A DNA stretch of 64,000 nucleotides, taken from NCBI GenBank assembly GCA_020881915.1, contig JAJFPB010000001.1, positions 4,650,001 through 4,714,000 on the forward strand, given 5' to 3'. Below the pieces are notes generated by a model. That model was not told the DNA's origin, did not search any database, and saw nothing but the letters and a program-made list of their open reading frames with translations. Source of the stretch: Paramyrothecium sp. XJ0827 (Eukaryota; Ascomycota; Sordariomycetes; Hypocreales; Stachybotryaceae). Position numbers and translations under genes: made by a program. This document shows, piece after piece, positions 34,090 through 47,188 of this stretch (positions are counted from its first letter, which is position 1; each line of letters opens with the position of its first letter).

Positions 34090-37033
34090 GTTGGATGCTC
34101 AAAGGTAAAATCTCGTGAGCCGGGGCGCAGTAGTGGACGACCGTCGTGGATTTGTGTGTGTATGTGAGGAGGCTCAAGGGAGTAAGGCCTGCCGACGAGT
34201 ACGGTGCCCGAGTGTATGTTTGTTTGGTGGATGAGCAGGTTGGATGAATGTGAAAAAGAAAAGTAGGTTTTGTTGATCAGATGCGCAATCCTGACTAGAA
34301 GAAAAGCCAAGTCGGTAACACAGATCAGAAACAAGAAGATCCTGACTGGAGACGCATAAAAGAAAACCCCAAAGGTGGGATCAGCCAAGTCTTAAGTGTC
34401 CAAGGTTTCAACTGACGTGCGTCAACCCTCTGTGCGCTCCAAGGAGGTAGGTACAGGAGACGGAGGACTGAGTGGAGTACACCGTTGCCTTCAGATGGGA
34501 GTGAGAGGAGAGGTGTGACGACTCTGGCCTAGTGATCGGCGGCGCGACGTCCTGCTCGCAGTGGCCGAGGGCGACAGGGTTGGGTGCGATGAGGTAGGGT
34601 AGGAGGAGGAAGATTAAGAACCGGACCAGGGTGGTCCCCTAAGTTGATGATGGATGGGGCCTTGAGGTGGACTTGACAGGCCGCGGCACTTGTACAAGCG
34701 TTCCGTGGACTCGAAACAATCAACAATGATGAGATTTCGGTGGTGTTGAGTGCCTGGGCGTGAATCACTTGTGCGTAATTTCGTCCAAGGGCGACTCAGG
34801 AATGCTCCCAAAGATCCTGTTGTGGTATGTGCAGAGGGCGTATGTAGATTTTTTGAAGGAGGAGCTTGTTCGTTTTACAAGGGGAATTTTCTCGAGGACC
34901 GGATTGCAGGGCCAAACATATGAACGATAAGCCCCCCGGGAGGGCAACAGCTTATACATGTATCCCACAAAAACCAGAAGGAAAAAGCGAGCCAAAGCTT
35001 TAGACAACCAGGCGAACGGTGTGGATCTGGGAGGAGGAGGAGGGCGCGGGTAGGGATGTTGGAGTTCAAGGGGGAGGGGTGATGTCATGATGGGGACCCC
35101 TGGGGTGCGGGCAAAATCCGTGCAGAGACAGACAAAGGTACGCAGCAGTGGCCAAGGCACCATGGTGGAGGTGGAGGGTCACGGTTGGCAGGGAGGGGAG
35201 GGATGGAGTGGGTAAGGCTACGGCAGTTTTGTGACGGCCGCAAAAAAAGGTTCCTTGTGTCTTCGTGGGTGGCCCCCCCCTGGTCAAACGCCGCTGATGT
35301 GGCGGGTCTCTTTGAGATGGTGCTTGCTCGCTGGGCGGAATTATGCAGGGACTGGGTCTCTCTGCAACCGGCAAATGACTCTGCTCACAGCAGTTCACAG
35401 GTTTCCGTCAATTTCGGGGTCCTTGACAATGTCGAATTGGGCCATAGCACGCTCGGTCATTTCGTAGGGTGGTCCTTTTGCCCACGCCCAGTAAACCATG
35501 GCGTTCCCAAGTGTGTGCCGCGCTCTTGCGGCCGGGGCAAACTCGACCAGCCCCCCGGGGATTGGCTGGAAGGGGAAAAAGAAATGCAAGATGCGCAACG
35601 AGGTCGGCTGCTGCTGTACTGTACATGCTGTGTTGTGTTGTGCTGTGCTGTGCTGGTGCTGGTGCTGTGTATGTAGTAAGGCCTCCACACAGCAGGAGTA
35701 CCTTGGGTCGGTGTCAAATTCTCACTTGCTGTTGTACCGTAAAGAGAGTCCTGCATGACCCGGCCGGTACGCGTTGAGCCGCAATCACCAATGAGAAGGG
35801 CCCAGGAAAGCCCTGACGTAAGGAACTCGAGCGTTGGACAAGGGGAAGCATGTAAGTGGAGACGCAAAGACACCAAACTTAGAGACAGTATGGAAAAGGT
35901 GTGGTGAAGGAAAAACAAGTGCACTTGCAGCACAGTGCTTCTTCCACACAGTACTCACGGCCCACAAAATGCTCGTAGCGATACTGTGCGATGCTTCCGA
36001 CGGAAACTCTGACATCAGCCTTCCGGGGAGCTTCGCCGCGATGCAAGAACGAAGTATGGCACCGGGCACCGGGCCCAGCTAACACGAGCCGTCTCCAGAG
36101 GCATCCGGAACAGGGATTTCCAGGACGTAGTCCGCTCTGCCGTCATGGTGCCCACACGTATTTGCGAGGTGGCCCTTGGGAGGAGGTGACGCAGTGACGG
36201 ACGTGCTGGGTCTGACAGGATGCATTACTCCTCAAATACCCGTGGGGGCAGAGAGCACTCAATTCTGCTTGCTCTGCTCTCCTGTGCCGTAAATCTGTAA
36301 GGTAAGGTAGGCAGGCCGTGGGTACCTCGTACAGTCTAGCGGTACGGGGACTGGAAGAGCCGACAGGAAGCTGAGTGGGGGTTGAGCAAGGGCATGGCAG
36401 AGTTCGGATACACCTATCCGCACCAACAACTAAGCCGTCTCGCCTGTCGGTGGACTCTCTGTCTGTCTTGGGCAAATGGTCAATGACTTGCCCATCCACT
36501 CACCACAAGTTTGCTCTTGCAAGGAGCAGCCCGGAAGCCCACGATGGAAGGGGACTTCAACTTCTTCCGAACGCTTACTGCCTTCATCTCGTTCTCAAGC
36601 CGCTACAAACTAGACATGTTCGGCGACGGTCCGGTCAAGTGGAGTCAGCATAATTCATGATGCAGCTCTGCCATGTCCCTCAATGACTTGGCAGCAGATG
36701 TTGGTTTTGAGTCGCCAAAACAACGAAATGCACCCGGTGTGTAGGGTTCGAAGGCTCGCATTCGACACCAGAGCATTTAATTGAATCGGAGCACGGAACA
36801 GCCTCGAATTATTCCGCGGCTAAGCCATACAAACAAAACAAGCCTTTGTGTCAGTTGTGAAGTCAGTCGCACTTTCTGTTTACAGGTTTAACTCTCTCTT
36901 TCTTCACCTGATTGCACCTTCCTACACCCCGCTCTGCCTGGAGAGAAAACTCGTACAGGCACCGTGTCCTGAGTACACAGCCCTACCTTACCGTACCTAT
37001 CTCACCATTACATTACGTCTCGTCGCCGAGCGC
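34090..37033. other. Upstream region of the flbC-like gene, no clear gene
   Basis: This is the 5' side of the minus-strand flbC-like gene. The first few hundred bases read as a pyrimidine-rich, ATG-free leader on the minus strand. Further out there are only overlapping low-complexity frames, plus a degenerate TGTTG/TGCTG run near 35600-35665. It probably contains a long promoter and leader. Confidence 0.4.
35609..35668. repeat. Degenerate CTG / TGTTG / TGCTG / GGTGCT repeat tract
   Basis: Successive blocks of GCTGCTGCTG, TACTGTAC, TGTTG units, TGCTG units and GGTGCT units make a compound low-complexity tract on the upstream side of the flbC-like gene. Confidence 0.8.
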
Positions 37034-37793
37034 ATGTCCTCCGCGGCATCGGTGCACCCTCCCAAGTCCATCACAGTGCGTCCAAGAAATTACGACAAAA
37101 GTCGCGAGTTTGTCGACAGCATGATGGGAGTGCCGCTAACGCTCGCCATGGTCAATCGCTGCTCCTGGTACTACTGCCTTCCGGTCCTCACTAATAACGG
37201 GCTCAACATCCACACGCGTCCGTTGAGAAGCATAGCGCCGTCAGCCTAGGGTGGCGGCCAGGAGGAATGCCGATGAGGCAGCTCGACAACATGGCAATGT
37301 CTGCCTTATCCTGCGTGCCCCTGTGCTCCCAGTCGGCGTTAAGCCAGCCGCCGAAGAGCCACCAACGCCGGCTTCTCCAACTCCCGGCGGCGCTAATGGA
37401 TCGTCTGAAGAAACAGTCCTGGATGGTTGGCCGTTCCATTGTCCTCCCACGTCCAAGCGCCACGCCCTGAGCAACCCGCCCAGACCCGTAACGCCATTCG
37501 AGGCTTTTGCTTCAGGGTCCTCCAAGCCTCTCTGCTGGCCATGTGCAATTCCCTCCCCCCAAACGTCTTTCGGCCGAAAGTGGCCGGATTTTAGAAATCC
37601 AAAGGGTCTACAGAGTACCTGCACCTGTTCGGGAGCAAGTCAACGCGAAGGCCCCTCTCCCCATTGGCCTCAGGGTCCTCGACACGAGCAAAAGCCTAGC
37701 TTATCGGTAATACATATAGCCTTTGGCTCCGCAAGACTTTCAACAGGCAGCACAGCTTTTCATCCGGAATCCGCTCTTCGCATCGAAATTTAG
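37034..37793 (+). CDS. Candidate two-exon gene, unknown protein (weak)
   Basis: The proposed exons are 37034-37167 and 37250-37793 with an 82-nt intron (GTACTA...CCTAG), giving 225 aa. Exon 1 starts MSSAASVHPPKSITVRPRNY after a pyrimidine-rich leader. Splicing restores the frame into an open exon 2 with a plausible helix (RRNADEAARQHGN), a hydrophobic strand (VCLILRAPVLPVGV) and a Pro/Ser/Gly-rich tail. I do not recognise any family. Support is only the frame-restoring splice pair and the amino-acid composition. The last 60 residues look less protein-like, so the true end may differ or a further intron may exist. A degraded gene or chance frame is quite possible. Confidence 0.3.
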
Positions 37794-40700
37794 CGCCAGA
37801 TAGCGCTGCCCTCTTCTCCATTCCGACTTGCAAGGGCACAGGCTCAACATTGGCTCGTTGGAGTGGCCCACTGAGCCAAGCGCGCCTGGCTGACCTTCCT
37901 GGTGGGCATCCTTTTTTCATTCAAAAGAACCACAAAGCCTGTCCCGGCTGGCGGCCGGCTCATCAAGCGTAGCACTTGCGGTGGGTTTGCCTCCAGTAGC
38001 GCTTGTCAAGATTACGCTTCCATGGGGTGCCAGTATGTCACCTCAAGATTTGGAGCACAGGCTAACTACCGAACCCGTCGCCGTCTCCATCGCTCACCAC
38101 TGCCGGTGCCTCGTGAATCTTTAATTTGCACTTTGCCACGAACCCAAGAAACACTGCCATACAAGCAAGCAAGGTCAAGTCTCCTGAAACGCGCCATCCA
38201 GGGTGCCTGCTCGCTGTCCCCAGCTGTCATTGAATATCTACAGGCCACCCCAGACTCCGATGCTCGGAAGCTGTACGCCGATCCAACCAATTCCCGGAAC
38301 CCGCTCCTTGGAATCAGCAGTCCCCTCATTGGCTGATACCCAAAGTATTTGGTTCGATGGAGTGGTCAGTCTTTGTTCTTCCGTCTTGGTAATCCTTGAA
38401 GGACACCTTTCAATGTCTTGGCCCATCAATATTGTGCCGCATTGCTTCAAGAGAGCACCACCACTTTTTCCCTCTTAATTTTACGTACATGTGACCGAAC
38501 AAGTGTTGATCCGCAGAAGTTGGTCCGAGAAGAGGCAGCCCCACCGGAATAAGATTCCCGAGATGTTTGTGGGCACCAATCGACCAGATCCCACTAGGTC
38601 ATATGAACGAGGACCCCTACTCAGAACATCACGACAAGCACAATTTTCAGTCCTTGAACTAGGATTTGCTCAAGCTCATTTGTTCTTCAAGCCTTTTCCT
38701 TTCGGATTCGAAGAATTTAGTGGAGACAGAGGAAGATCATCAGTGTTAATCCTTGCGGCTCTCATTTCCTCGTCTAAGATGAGAGGAGCGTTGTATTATT
38801 CCGCAAAGGCTACTGGTGGTCTGCAGGCCCCAGTCATGAACAGGGGGTCTGAACAGGGGAGTGTTTCAGAAGCTGCCAGCTATCCATGGCCACGTAACCC
38901 TCTGCCAGGATCAGATGGCTGCCAAGCTCATTTTTGGTGAGCGTCCGGGGAAGATCGTCGATGTGGCGTCACTAACTTAAAATGCCGTCCCATCCAGCTT
39001 GTTGAAGGCAATCAGGCTGTAAGATTATCGAGTCAGGCTTCGCTATTCGTCGCGAAGGTCTGAGTAACGAAGGAGACTTTTCCTATAACGATTGTCCAGA
39101 TTTGCCAATGTCGAGCCAACTGCTAGAGAGCATGCGGCATACAATGCTGTGTATTCAACTGCCAAGTGCCAACTTAGGATTCTCCAAAAAAAAAAAAAAT
39201 CTTCAAAATCATCCTATTCTTTCTTTGATTTCCTTGATAGCTTGCGCAGGCATTGTTAACAATTGACCGTTTTGCAGTCCGGGCATTTTTGCTCACCACT
39301 TGCACCCAGCTTCTTCACTCTGGCACGGTCCACACATTCTGCGCTTGATTCAAGTCACAAGGAAGAATTGCAAGATGAACAGTCAGTAGACGCTACTTGC
39401 TACTGTGTTCATGGTGGCTCTGGTTCCACTGGCGATGTAAAGGCCCTCCCAGTGCTATGCTCCTAGCGTTTTCGGCATGGTATAGGATCATGCCCGATTC
39501 ATGATGCCTACATTTTATGTGGATTCCCAATGTCCTGGCTGTGAGTGCTTTTTTCTCACGCGAAGCGCCGCGGTTAGCGCTGTGCATCGAGCGACCGAGC
39601 TCAACTGCAAGTGAGCAACAGCATCCTTTAGCCCCGTCACAGACAACTGACTACATGATTGTGACGTCAAAGACTGAGCGCAATTCTCTCCCCCGAGAGG
39701 CATGATACACCCATCAGCCCTAGCCAAGCATTGCGCCTTTACTCGGCCGGTGCTACGTGTATCAAACTCCGCTTCGGCCGCAACGTAGGGAACGAAGGGT
39801 TTGCGCCATTGCCGGGTAGCCCTCGAAGCTAACAGTTATTTAGCAAAGCGGTGCTGGATAGGAGCCATAAGGTCATCTGCCGGAGTCGATTGTAGACTAG
39901 ACGTGTATCTGTGCGCAACCCGTCGTCGGGATACGGTTGAGCCTAAACCACTCCCGCGAAAAAGGGGCAGATGACTTTCGACGGCACCTTGGCGCGGGTC
40001 AGCCTGCTCACACCAAGGTCGCATGCAGAGGCGGGTGTGGGCGTGGGCGGGGAGAGAAGGAGAGACAAAAGACGTCGGTGGCCGGGCGGGACGGATGGCC
40101 AGAAAGGTCTAGTTGAACAAGGCACCCAACTCATACCGCCCACTTCCGGCTAACGGTGTGCCCCCACCGTCTCTGACCCCGGTCTAACATCATCCGGCTG
40201 AACGATACGGGCGGAGAAGAACTTTCCTTCTTTTCGAAGCAGGTGAGGCCGTTCGGTGGTCAGTTGGGGGGCGCCTAGACTCCGGAAACAAGAGGGTGAA
40301 AGAGGGTGTGGCTGCATAGTGCGGTAGGGACAGGTTGTAGGTTGTGCTACTGTACATCTGTGCTCCGTATGCCAGCCGGGGATCGCTGATTCTACCGCGC
40401 AATTTGGCGTGTCGCATTGCCAAGCATTCGAGGCAGGCCGAGCGAATAAGCTCGCCTTGCATAGGATAGGCGAATTTCAGATCAAGCAGTGGAGCGGGAA
40501 CGGCATCGCAAGGGCCACCCGTTGCGGGCGTTTCTGGGTGTACTGGGTAGGGCTCGAGAGGTCCTCCATTCAACCAATACTCTTGAAGAAACGGTTCAGT
40601 CCTGTCCGTGCCGGGGAAGAAGCTCCTCAAGTCAGTAGTCAGTGTAGGGTCATGGCATTATCAACTGCCTACCCAGGACCCAGGGACTCTCGGGACCTAC

Positions 40701-42068
40701 TTGTCCACCCGGCTCTTTGTGGCTTGCATCTGATGCCTGCAGGAGCCAACCCAAAAGTCTCCAGAAAAGGAACAAGAAAACAACCAAACACAAATGCCAG
40801 CATCCTAGTCGCTACCTTGATCCAAACGGGGATGTTGCTCCCAGGCAATTTGGCCGAGACATGCTGATCACCTCGCAGCAGCCGAGGATGGGAATTTTGC
40901 CAATCGGCGCCTGGGACCAGAATTCCCATCACTGTGCAGGCCCCCTTCTTCCGAAAAGGGAAAAAAGAAAAGAAAATTTCAACAAGACGGTCGACCAAGC
41001 AGATTCGCGGGCTCGTTCTTGGGCCGATTTCCTCTAACAATTCCCTTCATTAAGGTATGCCATGATGAATATTCCATCTTCGTGTTTTTTCTTTATGGGA
41101 TCATCGCATGGCTTTGTGGTAAGCAACGCGACTATGGGTTTATTCTTTCTTGGCTTCGATGCTTGGCCAAAAGCTTAAAACCCAACAGCGACGATCATCA
41201 CCGCTCCATCTTCCACGACCACGGCACTGGTCCCCCCTCCAGCCTCTTTGCACTACCCCCGTACCATAGTAATGAGCAAAAAGCCGCCCCAACAACGGAA
41301 GGCTTCCCACGACGCCGCTCACATGCCATGCCATGGCCGAACTCTCTCGTGCCCATGACTTGGGAGCCAAACCCAGCGGTCCATTGGCTTCTCCTTCTCT
41401 CCAAGGTTGCAGGCGGGCTCCCCTAATCCTCGATCCTACCCCGTCTAACAGCGGACAGCACGTGAGAGGAAGGATTTGTCCGGTGTTGCTGTATCGGTTT
41501 CACCAAAAAAGAGATGAATAATACGGTGGTGCACACACGCCGGCGCGTGTCCGGAAAGGAATTGCACGTTGCGTTACACATCTCACACCGTCCCTTCTGG
41601 AAGCAAGGGTCTAGCGTTCGGCCGTTGCTCCTTTGCTCCGTCTTTCTCCTTCTCTCGTGCAGGCACTCCTTCGTCCTGGCGCCGGGGATGGGCAGAACCT
41701 AAATCTCGAGAAGAAGAATAAGGAAGACTGCCCTGTCATGGCTGTATCATCGACATTCCAGAGCACCAAGGGCCTCAGGCACCATCGCGCTGTGCCTCGC
41801 ATGTCTCTGTTTTCTTGTCCCTGGTGTCCCTAGGGTCCGCGGAAGCCCCAAGTCTTGTTAGCTGCTCACCAACCAAACGGCGTCTTTAGTGCCACACCAA
41901 AATCTTCTCCACGCCGTCATCAGCAAAAGTTCCCTCCTCCATCCACTCCTCCCTGCGTAGTAAACGGCACCCTCGGTTTTCCTCCCCCCCCCCTCCCTCG
42001 CATCAGCACGTCCCTTTCTTCTTATTCTCCATCTTCGACTGTAGGGCGAGCCAACGAGCGAGCCAGGC

Positions 42069-42113
<45 letters not shown>

Positions 42114-43537
42114 AGGGGAGCAAGCTACGCCGTCCAATTGGCAGCCACGAGACTTTCCCCTCCTGTTTTTTCTCATACGCCGAGGCTGCTGCCGATCGGG
42201 CCTTGTGGTGAGTGATCGCTAGGGACTCTATATTGTTCGGCCGGCGCTACTGCATGTTCCGCCAGACACAAAAGTCATATGGTCCGTACACAAGATACCG
42301 ACCGACGGACGTAGCATGTCCCAAGGTAGCCTATCCAAACAGGCGAGGAGGGGCCTGTACACTATCAATGGTCACGCCGCCGCAAGGAGCCGTTTGAGTG
42401 TAGCAGAAGCCGCAGGAGGAAGAGGTAGACTCGCCGTCCCACGCACTGTGGTGGACGATACGATGTAGGAAAAAACGCGCCGAGACATGGGAGAAGCCAT
42501 TAGGGACCCAGCGATGGGGTTGCGTTCCTCGACAACCACATGCCTGGGACGGCAAAGGACACAGAATAATCTGAATACTATTGACGTAGATGGAGAGACA
42601 TGCCCTGGACGGGCCGTTTAGCTCTGAAACACCGTCAGATGGGCGTGCAACTACCCTGGACCTTGCATTTTCCCGCTCTCCCACTCACATCTCGCAAAAG
42701 CCTCGTTGTCACCACGCCCTTTTACCGTGTTCTTCTTTTCACCAATGATGATATCCTTGCCAATATCACGGGTGGCTTGGCAGCAGGCGGTTGTTTGTAG
42801 GACAACGAACTTTTGTCCCCCTTCGTTGCACCAACCAAACCTTCTGAAGCGTTGGTCGTCTTCGCGGAACGGTAAGGAATCTGCAGCCACTAGTAAACAA
42901 TGCAATGCACATTTGGGATAGAAATTGATCCTTGCCTCCGAAAGGAGCGCCGACGACCCTGCGTCCGATCATTCTTTTGAAACTTAGCCGGTATGATACG
43001 CAGACTGTTAAATTAGAAACTGCCCGTACCCTCGCACCGACGCGGGCCTGTTTCCATTTCGCCCCCTTTCTTCCCATTAACAAGTGACTTGCTGGTACCA
43101 TGGTTCATTGTGTTACGAGTTGAAGCACAGCATTCCAGGCGGTGCCGGAAGTGGCAGGGCCTCACGACTGGCGCCTCCGTCGCATAGATACGCTTCATGC
43201 ACCCCCTTTGGTTGAACCGGCATTCTCCTCAGATCATCTAAGAGGCGGGGGGCGGGGGGGTTCCCTGAGCCCATTCATTATAGATGTCTGTTATATGTTA
43301 CCGACGGGTGAAATGAGAAGCCCGCAACAATGTGCACGGAAATACTAGGTGAGATTTGTAGGATGAATATCATTGAACCGCCTATCGCCTACAACATGTG
43401 CTCATAGGAACAACGCCTCCACAGCATGCTAGCCAGCTCAAATCGAGCAGATCATACAAAGAAGATTGCGGCATAAGCGCGAAGCGGCACGGCCGGGCCA
43501 TCCCAAGATGACCGCCCGCTCTCCACTGATGTCTAAA
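37794..43537. other. 5.7-kb gene-poor stretch between the weak candidate gene and SF3B1
   Basis: No convincing gene is visible. Frames at 37902-38336, 38491-38940 and 40190-40630 are moderately long but have no motif I recognise and no splice model. A long GA microsatellite lies at 42069-42111, and an A-run of 13 near 39187. The end nearest 43537 should hold the SF3B1 3' UTR. Confidence 0.4.
42069..42111. repeat. (GA)n microsatellite
   Basis: An almost pure GA run of about 20 dinucleotides, with one AAG interruption near its start. Confidence 0.95.
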
Positions 43538-46500
43538 TTACAATAGAATGGCCAGCTCAGGCCTGTCTATCCTGTCCTCGTCCAGATTAGGGTAGTAGGG
43601 AACCATGGCATCTGCTCCCTGAACATATGCGTCGTTGTAGAGGCGCCAGTACGGCGTCCGGACCTTGCGGGCTGGGTGGAAGAGACCTGCCCAGACGTAG
43701 TTGAGAACAACGCCGGGGCCGACGGCCATCCGAATCGCCTCGATGGCCTCGACGATTCGATCAATGACGTGCGGGCTCGTCTCGAATAGGTTGGGGTACA
43801 GGAGATTGAGGAGATGCACCATGGCATCTTCGCATCCCAGGCCCACGACACCCAGCGCAATGTGCTTCACAACGGAGGCAGCGGTTTGTCGGTGGACCTG
43901 GTCACGGTCGATAAGTGCATCTTCAAGCAGAGGCGTTACTGCGTAGACGTAATCCTTGGCCATCTCGCCAATATACTCAAACAGGAACGACAGAGACTTG
44001 AGCACACCGTTCTGAACGTTGAGCTCCGGCACTCGATACTCATTCATCAGCGCAGGCAGCACCGTGAAGGGCGCGCAAGTCTCGGCAACAATACCGATGG
44101 CGACAGCCGTGTTGACTCGGGACTGACGCTCCTGGACGCGCAGGTTGTTGAGCAGGGTCGCGAGCACGTCCTGAGGACCAATAGCCTTGGCGATGAAACC
44201 AAACGTGTTGTTGGCCGCTCGTCGAATGCCCTTCTTGTGAGCCTTGAGCATGTCGAGAAGCTCGAAGCATATACGCATCCACTCGCGGGCATTCACGCTT
44301 TCCGGCCCACGATCGGCGATACGACCAACCAGGTCAATCGTGTTCTCCTGAACCTTCTCGTGACGGTTGCGGAGAATGGGCGTAAGACGTGGTAGCAGAT
44401 CCTTGATTGGTGGTTGCATCTGAGCAATGCCGACGACGGTAACAATAGAGCGGAGTGCGCCGAGGATGGATCCAAGCACCTCGGGGTACTCTTCACCAAG
44501 GTACTCGTAAAGGACAACGCCGAGCTTACCCATCAGCGCATCCTCGCCGCATTGCTTCATGACCATTGCGATACGCGAGATCAGGTCAGCTGCTTGCTGC
44601 CGAACGGCCGGGACCTTGTGGTTCATCCTCCAGAGGATGGTGCTGACAATCTGAGGCAGGTACGGCTTGCATCGCGTGCCTAACGCGTTCACGACGGAGC
44701 CGAAGCCGTTGAGCATAACGACATCCTCTCCGCTCTGCTCTTGGAACGCATGAAGCATACCGTCCACTAACCGTTCCTCGAGACGCTCATTTATGTCCGC
44801 AGCACCTAGACTGGCGAGCATCTTCTCCACCGTTTCCACCGTCATCTTGCGGTATTGCTCGCTCTCGTCCTTCAAGTTGACGACGATCCTCTCAACAATC
44901 TCGCTCACTCCAACCTTCTGACCAATGTCCACCGTTGTTTCAACGACCTGCCGGTAGTTGCGCTTATCGAGAGCCATCCGCCGAACCCAGAAGCTCTTGA
45001 AAAATTCGTCGAGAACGTGCTCCTTGAGATAGCCAGCTGTCACGCCCTCCGTCCCCGCGCATTGCGAGACTACTTTAAGCACCACCTTCTTCATTTCTTC
45101 ATCAGGGGATGAGAACTCTCGAAGAAGAATTTCCATAATCTGACTGGTGTAGTAGTTGGCGTATTCTTCGTCCATGAGTGGAATGATGTATCCAACAGCC
45201 TTCAAGAAGCCAGCCAAACCTTTACCTCGCTGCTTGCGAGCGCCCGTCCACAGCGGGTTAAGGATATCGTCAAAGCTCTCAATACCGTATGGGTTCGACG
45301 CCTCGGCCAAGGCGGCAATGGCAAGACTGGTAACTGTTCTGACTTTGGTTTGCTCATCATTCAAGTTGGGTCCGATGCACTCCACGAGGCCCTTGAGGTG
45401 AGGAAGGACAGCGCAGCCCATCAGGATAGGAATTTGCTGAACAATCTTTACACCAGTGTGCCTGGCTTGCCATGACTTTTTACTCCTGCAAACGGCACGA
45501 AGAAATGGTAGGAGGGCTGGGATTCCCAGAGCTGATGCAACCACGGCGAAGGCTCGAGCCGTAGTATTTCGAACATACTCATCCACGTGGTCGATATCAG
45601 GCCGCATGGTACTGATCATGGTGGCAAGTCCGGCAGCTTTGCTGAGATTGGAAATAATCTCGCGACCCTCCACTCGTGCGTAGTAATCTTGGTCGATGAG
45701 GAGAGGCTCGATGACGACCAGAATCTTGTGCACGTAAGGGCGCACGAGATCGTCCAGCTTGTAGAGAATTCTGTCAATGACCTTGACAAGCAAATGACGC
45801 TCCTGATCCTCAAGCGTCTTCTCCATCAACAGGGGCAGGATTTGATCAAAGAGTGGTCCAGCGCCGAACTGTCTTGCATTATCCGTGATCTGGCGAAGGG
45901 CAGTCTTTCGCATGGGTGGCGTGCCGTTTTTGATCTTGAGCAACAGTCTCATAATTTTCCTCTCTTTAAGCTGATCGACGGTCAAAGCGTTCTCATCAGA
46001 GCCATCGGTGAGCTTTCCGAAATATGCCATGTCTTCTGGCTTAAAGAATTGTAGATCGCCTACCCCAGGGATTTCAGCTGGCACAGACTGACCGCCAAGT
46101 CGAACCTGTTCGGGATCTTGCATCATAAAACCAGACTGGGGTGCTGGTGTGGCCATGAGTTTGTGGGTTGGTGCCCTCGTAGGCTCGAAGCCCGGTGGTG
46201 GTTGCAGGATCTTGTATCCTTCATCCTCACCAGGTAGAAGCAAGTCTAGCTCTTCGTCGCTTAGCGGTTGGTTGCGACCAGAGATATCCGTTCCAAAGGC
46301 TGTTGGTAGTGTTGGCGCCTGGCTAGGATGCATTGGCGTAGCCAGAGCTTGATTCCCTGCAGGTGTCGCAGAGGGAGCTTGATCCCATCGAGATCTCTTC
46401 TTGACCGCGTCCGCATCTGGTCCAGCAATAGAGGGTGTCTGATCCCACCTGGAACGCTTCGGCTTCGCGCTGTCCGGCTCCTCCATCTTGACGTCCTCCG

Positions 46501-47188
46501 CAGCTGGAGTCGAGGAAACGTCCCACCTCTTCTTCCGCTTTCGACCTGCCGCCACCGCATCTGTAGATCCGGACTCGGCGTTTTCCTTGTCATCATCCTG
46601 GAGTAGGGGCTTCGCCTCGTCTCCGTTTGTCTGGCCGGAGGCCTTGGCTTGGATGGCTCGCCGAACGCGCTCCTCCTCTCTTTCCAAATCACGAGCCTCC
46701 ATGATTTCACGGTAGCTGGAGCCATCTGCTGCACCCGCTTGCTTATTTTCGGCGAAAGGGTCAGCTCGTGTCGGAGTGAGGACTCGATCAAATCGTCGCT
46801 TCTGATAGTCGGTTTCGCGATCAATAATCCGGCCACTTTTCTCGCCCTTTCCAGCCAGGATATCGTCCTCCTCAACTCCATTACCTCGAGCAAACTCATC
46901 AATCATGTCTCGCGACGCCGTGTACTGACCAACAAGCCGGCGTGTATTGTCAGCATCCTCCATTTCATCGTCATCATTGCCCATCGGTAAAGATGTATGA
47001 TAGCCGGCGAACTTGTCAGCTCCATCGCGCTCGTAAAGATCGCTGTCCGCATTGTCGGTGAGCTTCTGTTTCGTCAAATCTTCGCGTTGGCTTGAGGAGT
47101 CTAGGTTGCGCGATCCTTTCTTAGCAGCAGCAGCAGCGTTGCGCTCCTGCTGGAGCTTCTTGATCGTCTCGAAGTCCGCGTCAGACAT
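43538..47188 (-). CDS. SF3B1: Splicing factor 3B subunit 1 (SF3B1/HSH155/Prp10)
   Basis: This is a single-exon gene of 1216 aa. The N-terminal 400 residues are disordered and carry three RW motifs at 221-222, 247-248 and 267-268 ([20 protein letters not shown]). These are U2AF-ligand motifs that bind UHM domains. Residues about 400-1216 form the HEAT-repeat superhelix, with family-diagnostic stretches such as [55 protein letters not shown] and [16 protein letters not shown]3B1 is the U2 snRNP subunit that clamps the branch-site duplex. By eye, the human hotspot region around QQKVRT corresponds to EQTKVRT here, with the lysine conserved, and the VLWR of the pladienolide pocket to ILWR. The gene lies tandem with OGG1 and near U2AF65, its direct partner. 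Confidence 0.97.
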   Translation of the reverse strand: MSDADFETIKKLQQERNAAAAAKKGSRNLDSSSQREDLTKQKLTDNADSDLYERDGADKFAGYHTSLPMGNDDDEMEDADNTRRLVGQYTASRDMIDEFARGNGVEEDDILAGKGEKSGRIIDRETDYQKRRFDRVLTPTRADPFAENKQAGAADGSSYREIMEARDLEREEERVRRAIQAKASGQTNGDEAKPLLQDDDKENAESGSTDAVAAGRKRKKRWDVSSTPAAEDVKMEEPDSAKPKRSRWDQTPSIAGPDADAVKKRSRWDQAPSATPAGNQALATPMHPSQAPTLPTAFGTDISGRNQPLSDEELDLLLPGEDEGYKILQPPPGFEPTRAPTHKLMATPAPQSGFMMQDPEQVRLGGQSVPAEIPGVGDLQFFKPEDMAYFGKLTDGSDENALTVDQLKERKIMRLLLKIKNGTPPMRKTALRQITDNARQFGAGPLFDQILPLLMEKTLEDQERHLLVKVIDRILYKLDDLVRPYVHKILVVIEPLLIDQDYYARVEGREIISNLSKAAGLATMISTMRPDIDHVDEYVRNTTARAFAVVASALGIPALLPFLRAVCRSKKSWQARHTGVKIVQQIPILMGCAVLPHLKGLVECIGPNLNDEQTKVRTVTSLAIAALAEASNPYGIESFDDILNPLWTGARKQRGKGLAGFLKAVGYIIPLMDEEYANYYTSQIMEILLREFSSPDEEMKKVVLKVVSQCAGTEGVTAGYLKEHVLDEFFKSFWVRRMALDKRNYRQVVETTVDIGQKVGVSEIVERIVVNLKDESEQYRKMTVETVEKMLASLGAADINERLEERLVDGMLHAFQEQSGEDVVMLNGFGSVVNALGTRCKPYLPQIVSTILWRMNHKVPAVRQQAADLISRIAMVMKQCGEDALMGKLGVVLYEYLGEEYPEVLGSILGALRSIVTVVGIAQMQPPIKDLLPRLTPILRNRHEKVQENTIDLVGRIADRGPESVNAREWMRICFELLDMLKAHKKGIRRAANNTFGFIAKAIGPQDVLATLLNNLRVQERQSRVNTAVAIGIVAETCAPFTVLPALMNEYRVPELNVQNGVLKSLSFLFEYIGEMAKDYVYAVTPLLEDALIDRDQVHRQTAASVVKHIALGVVGLGCEDAMVHLLNLLYPNLFETSPHVIDRIVEAIEAIRMAVGPGVVLNYVWAGLFHPARKVRTPYWRLYNDAYVQGADAMVPYYPNLDEDRIDRPELAILL

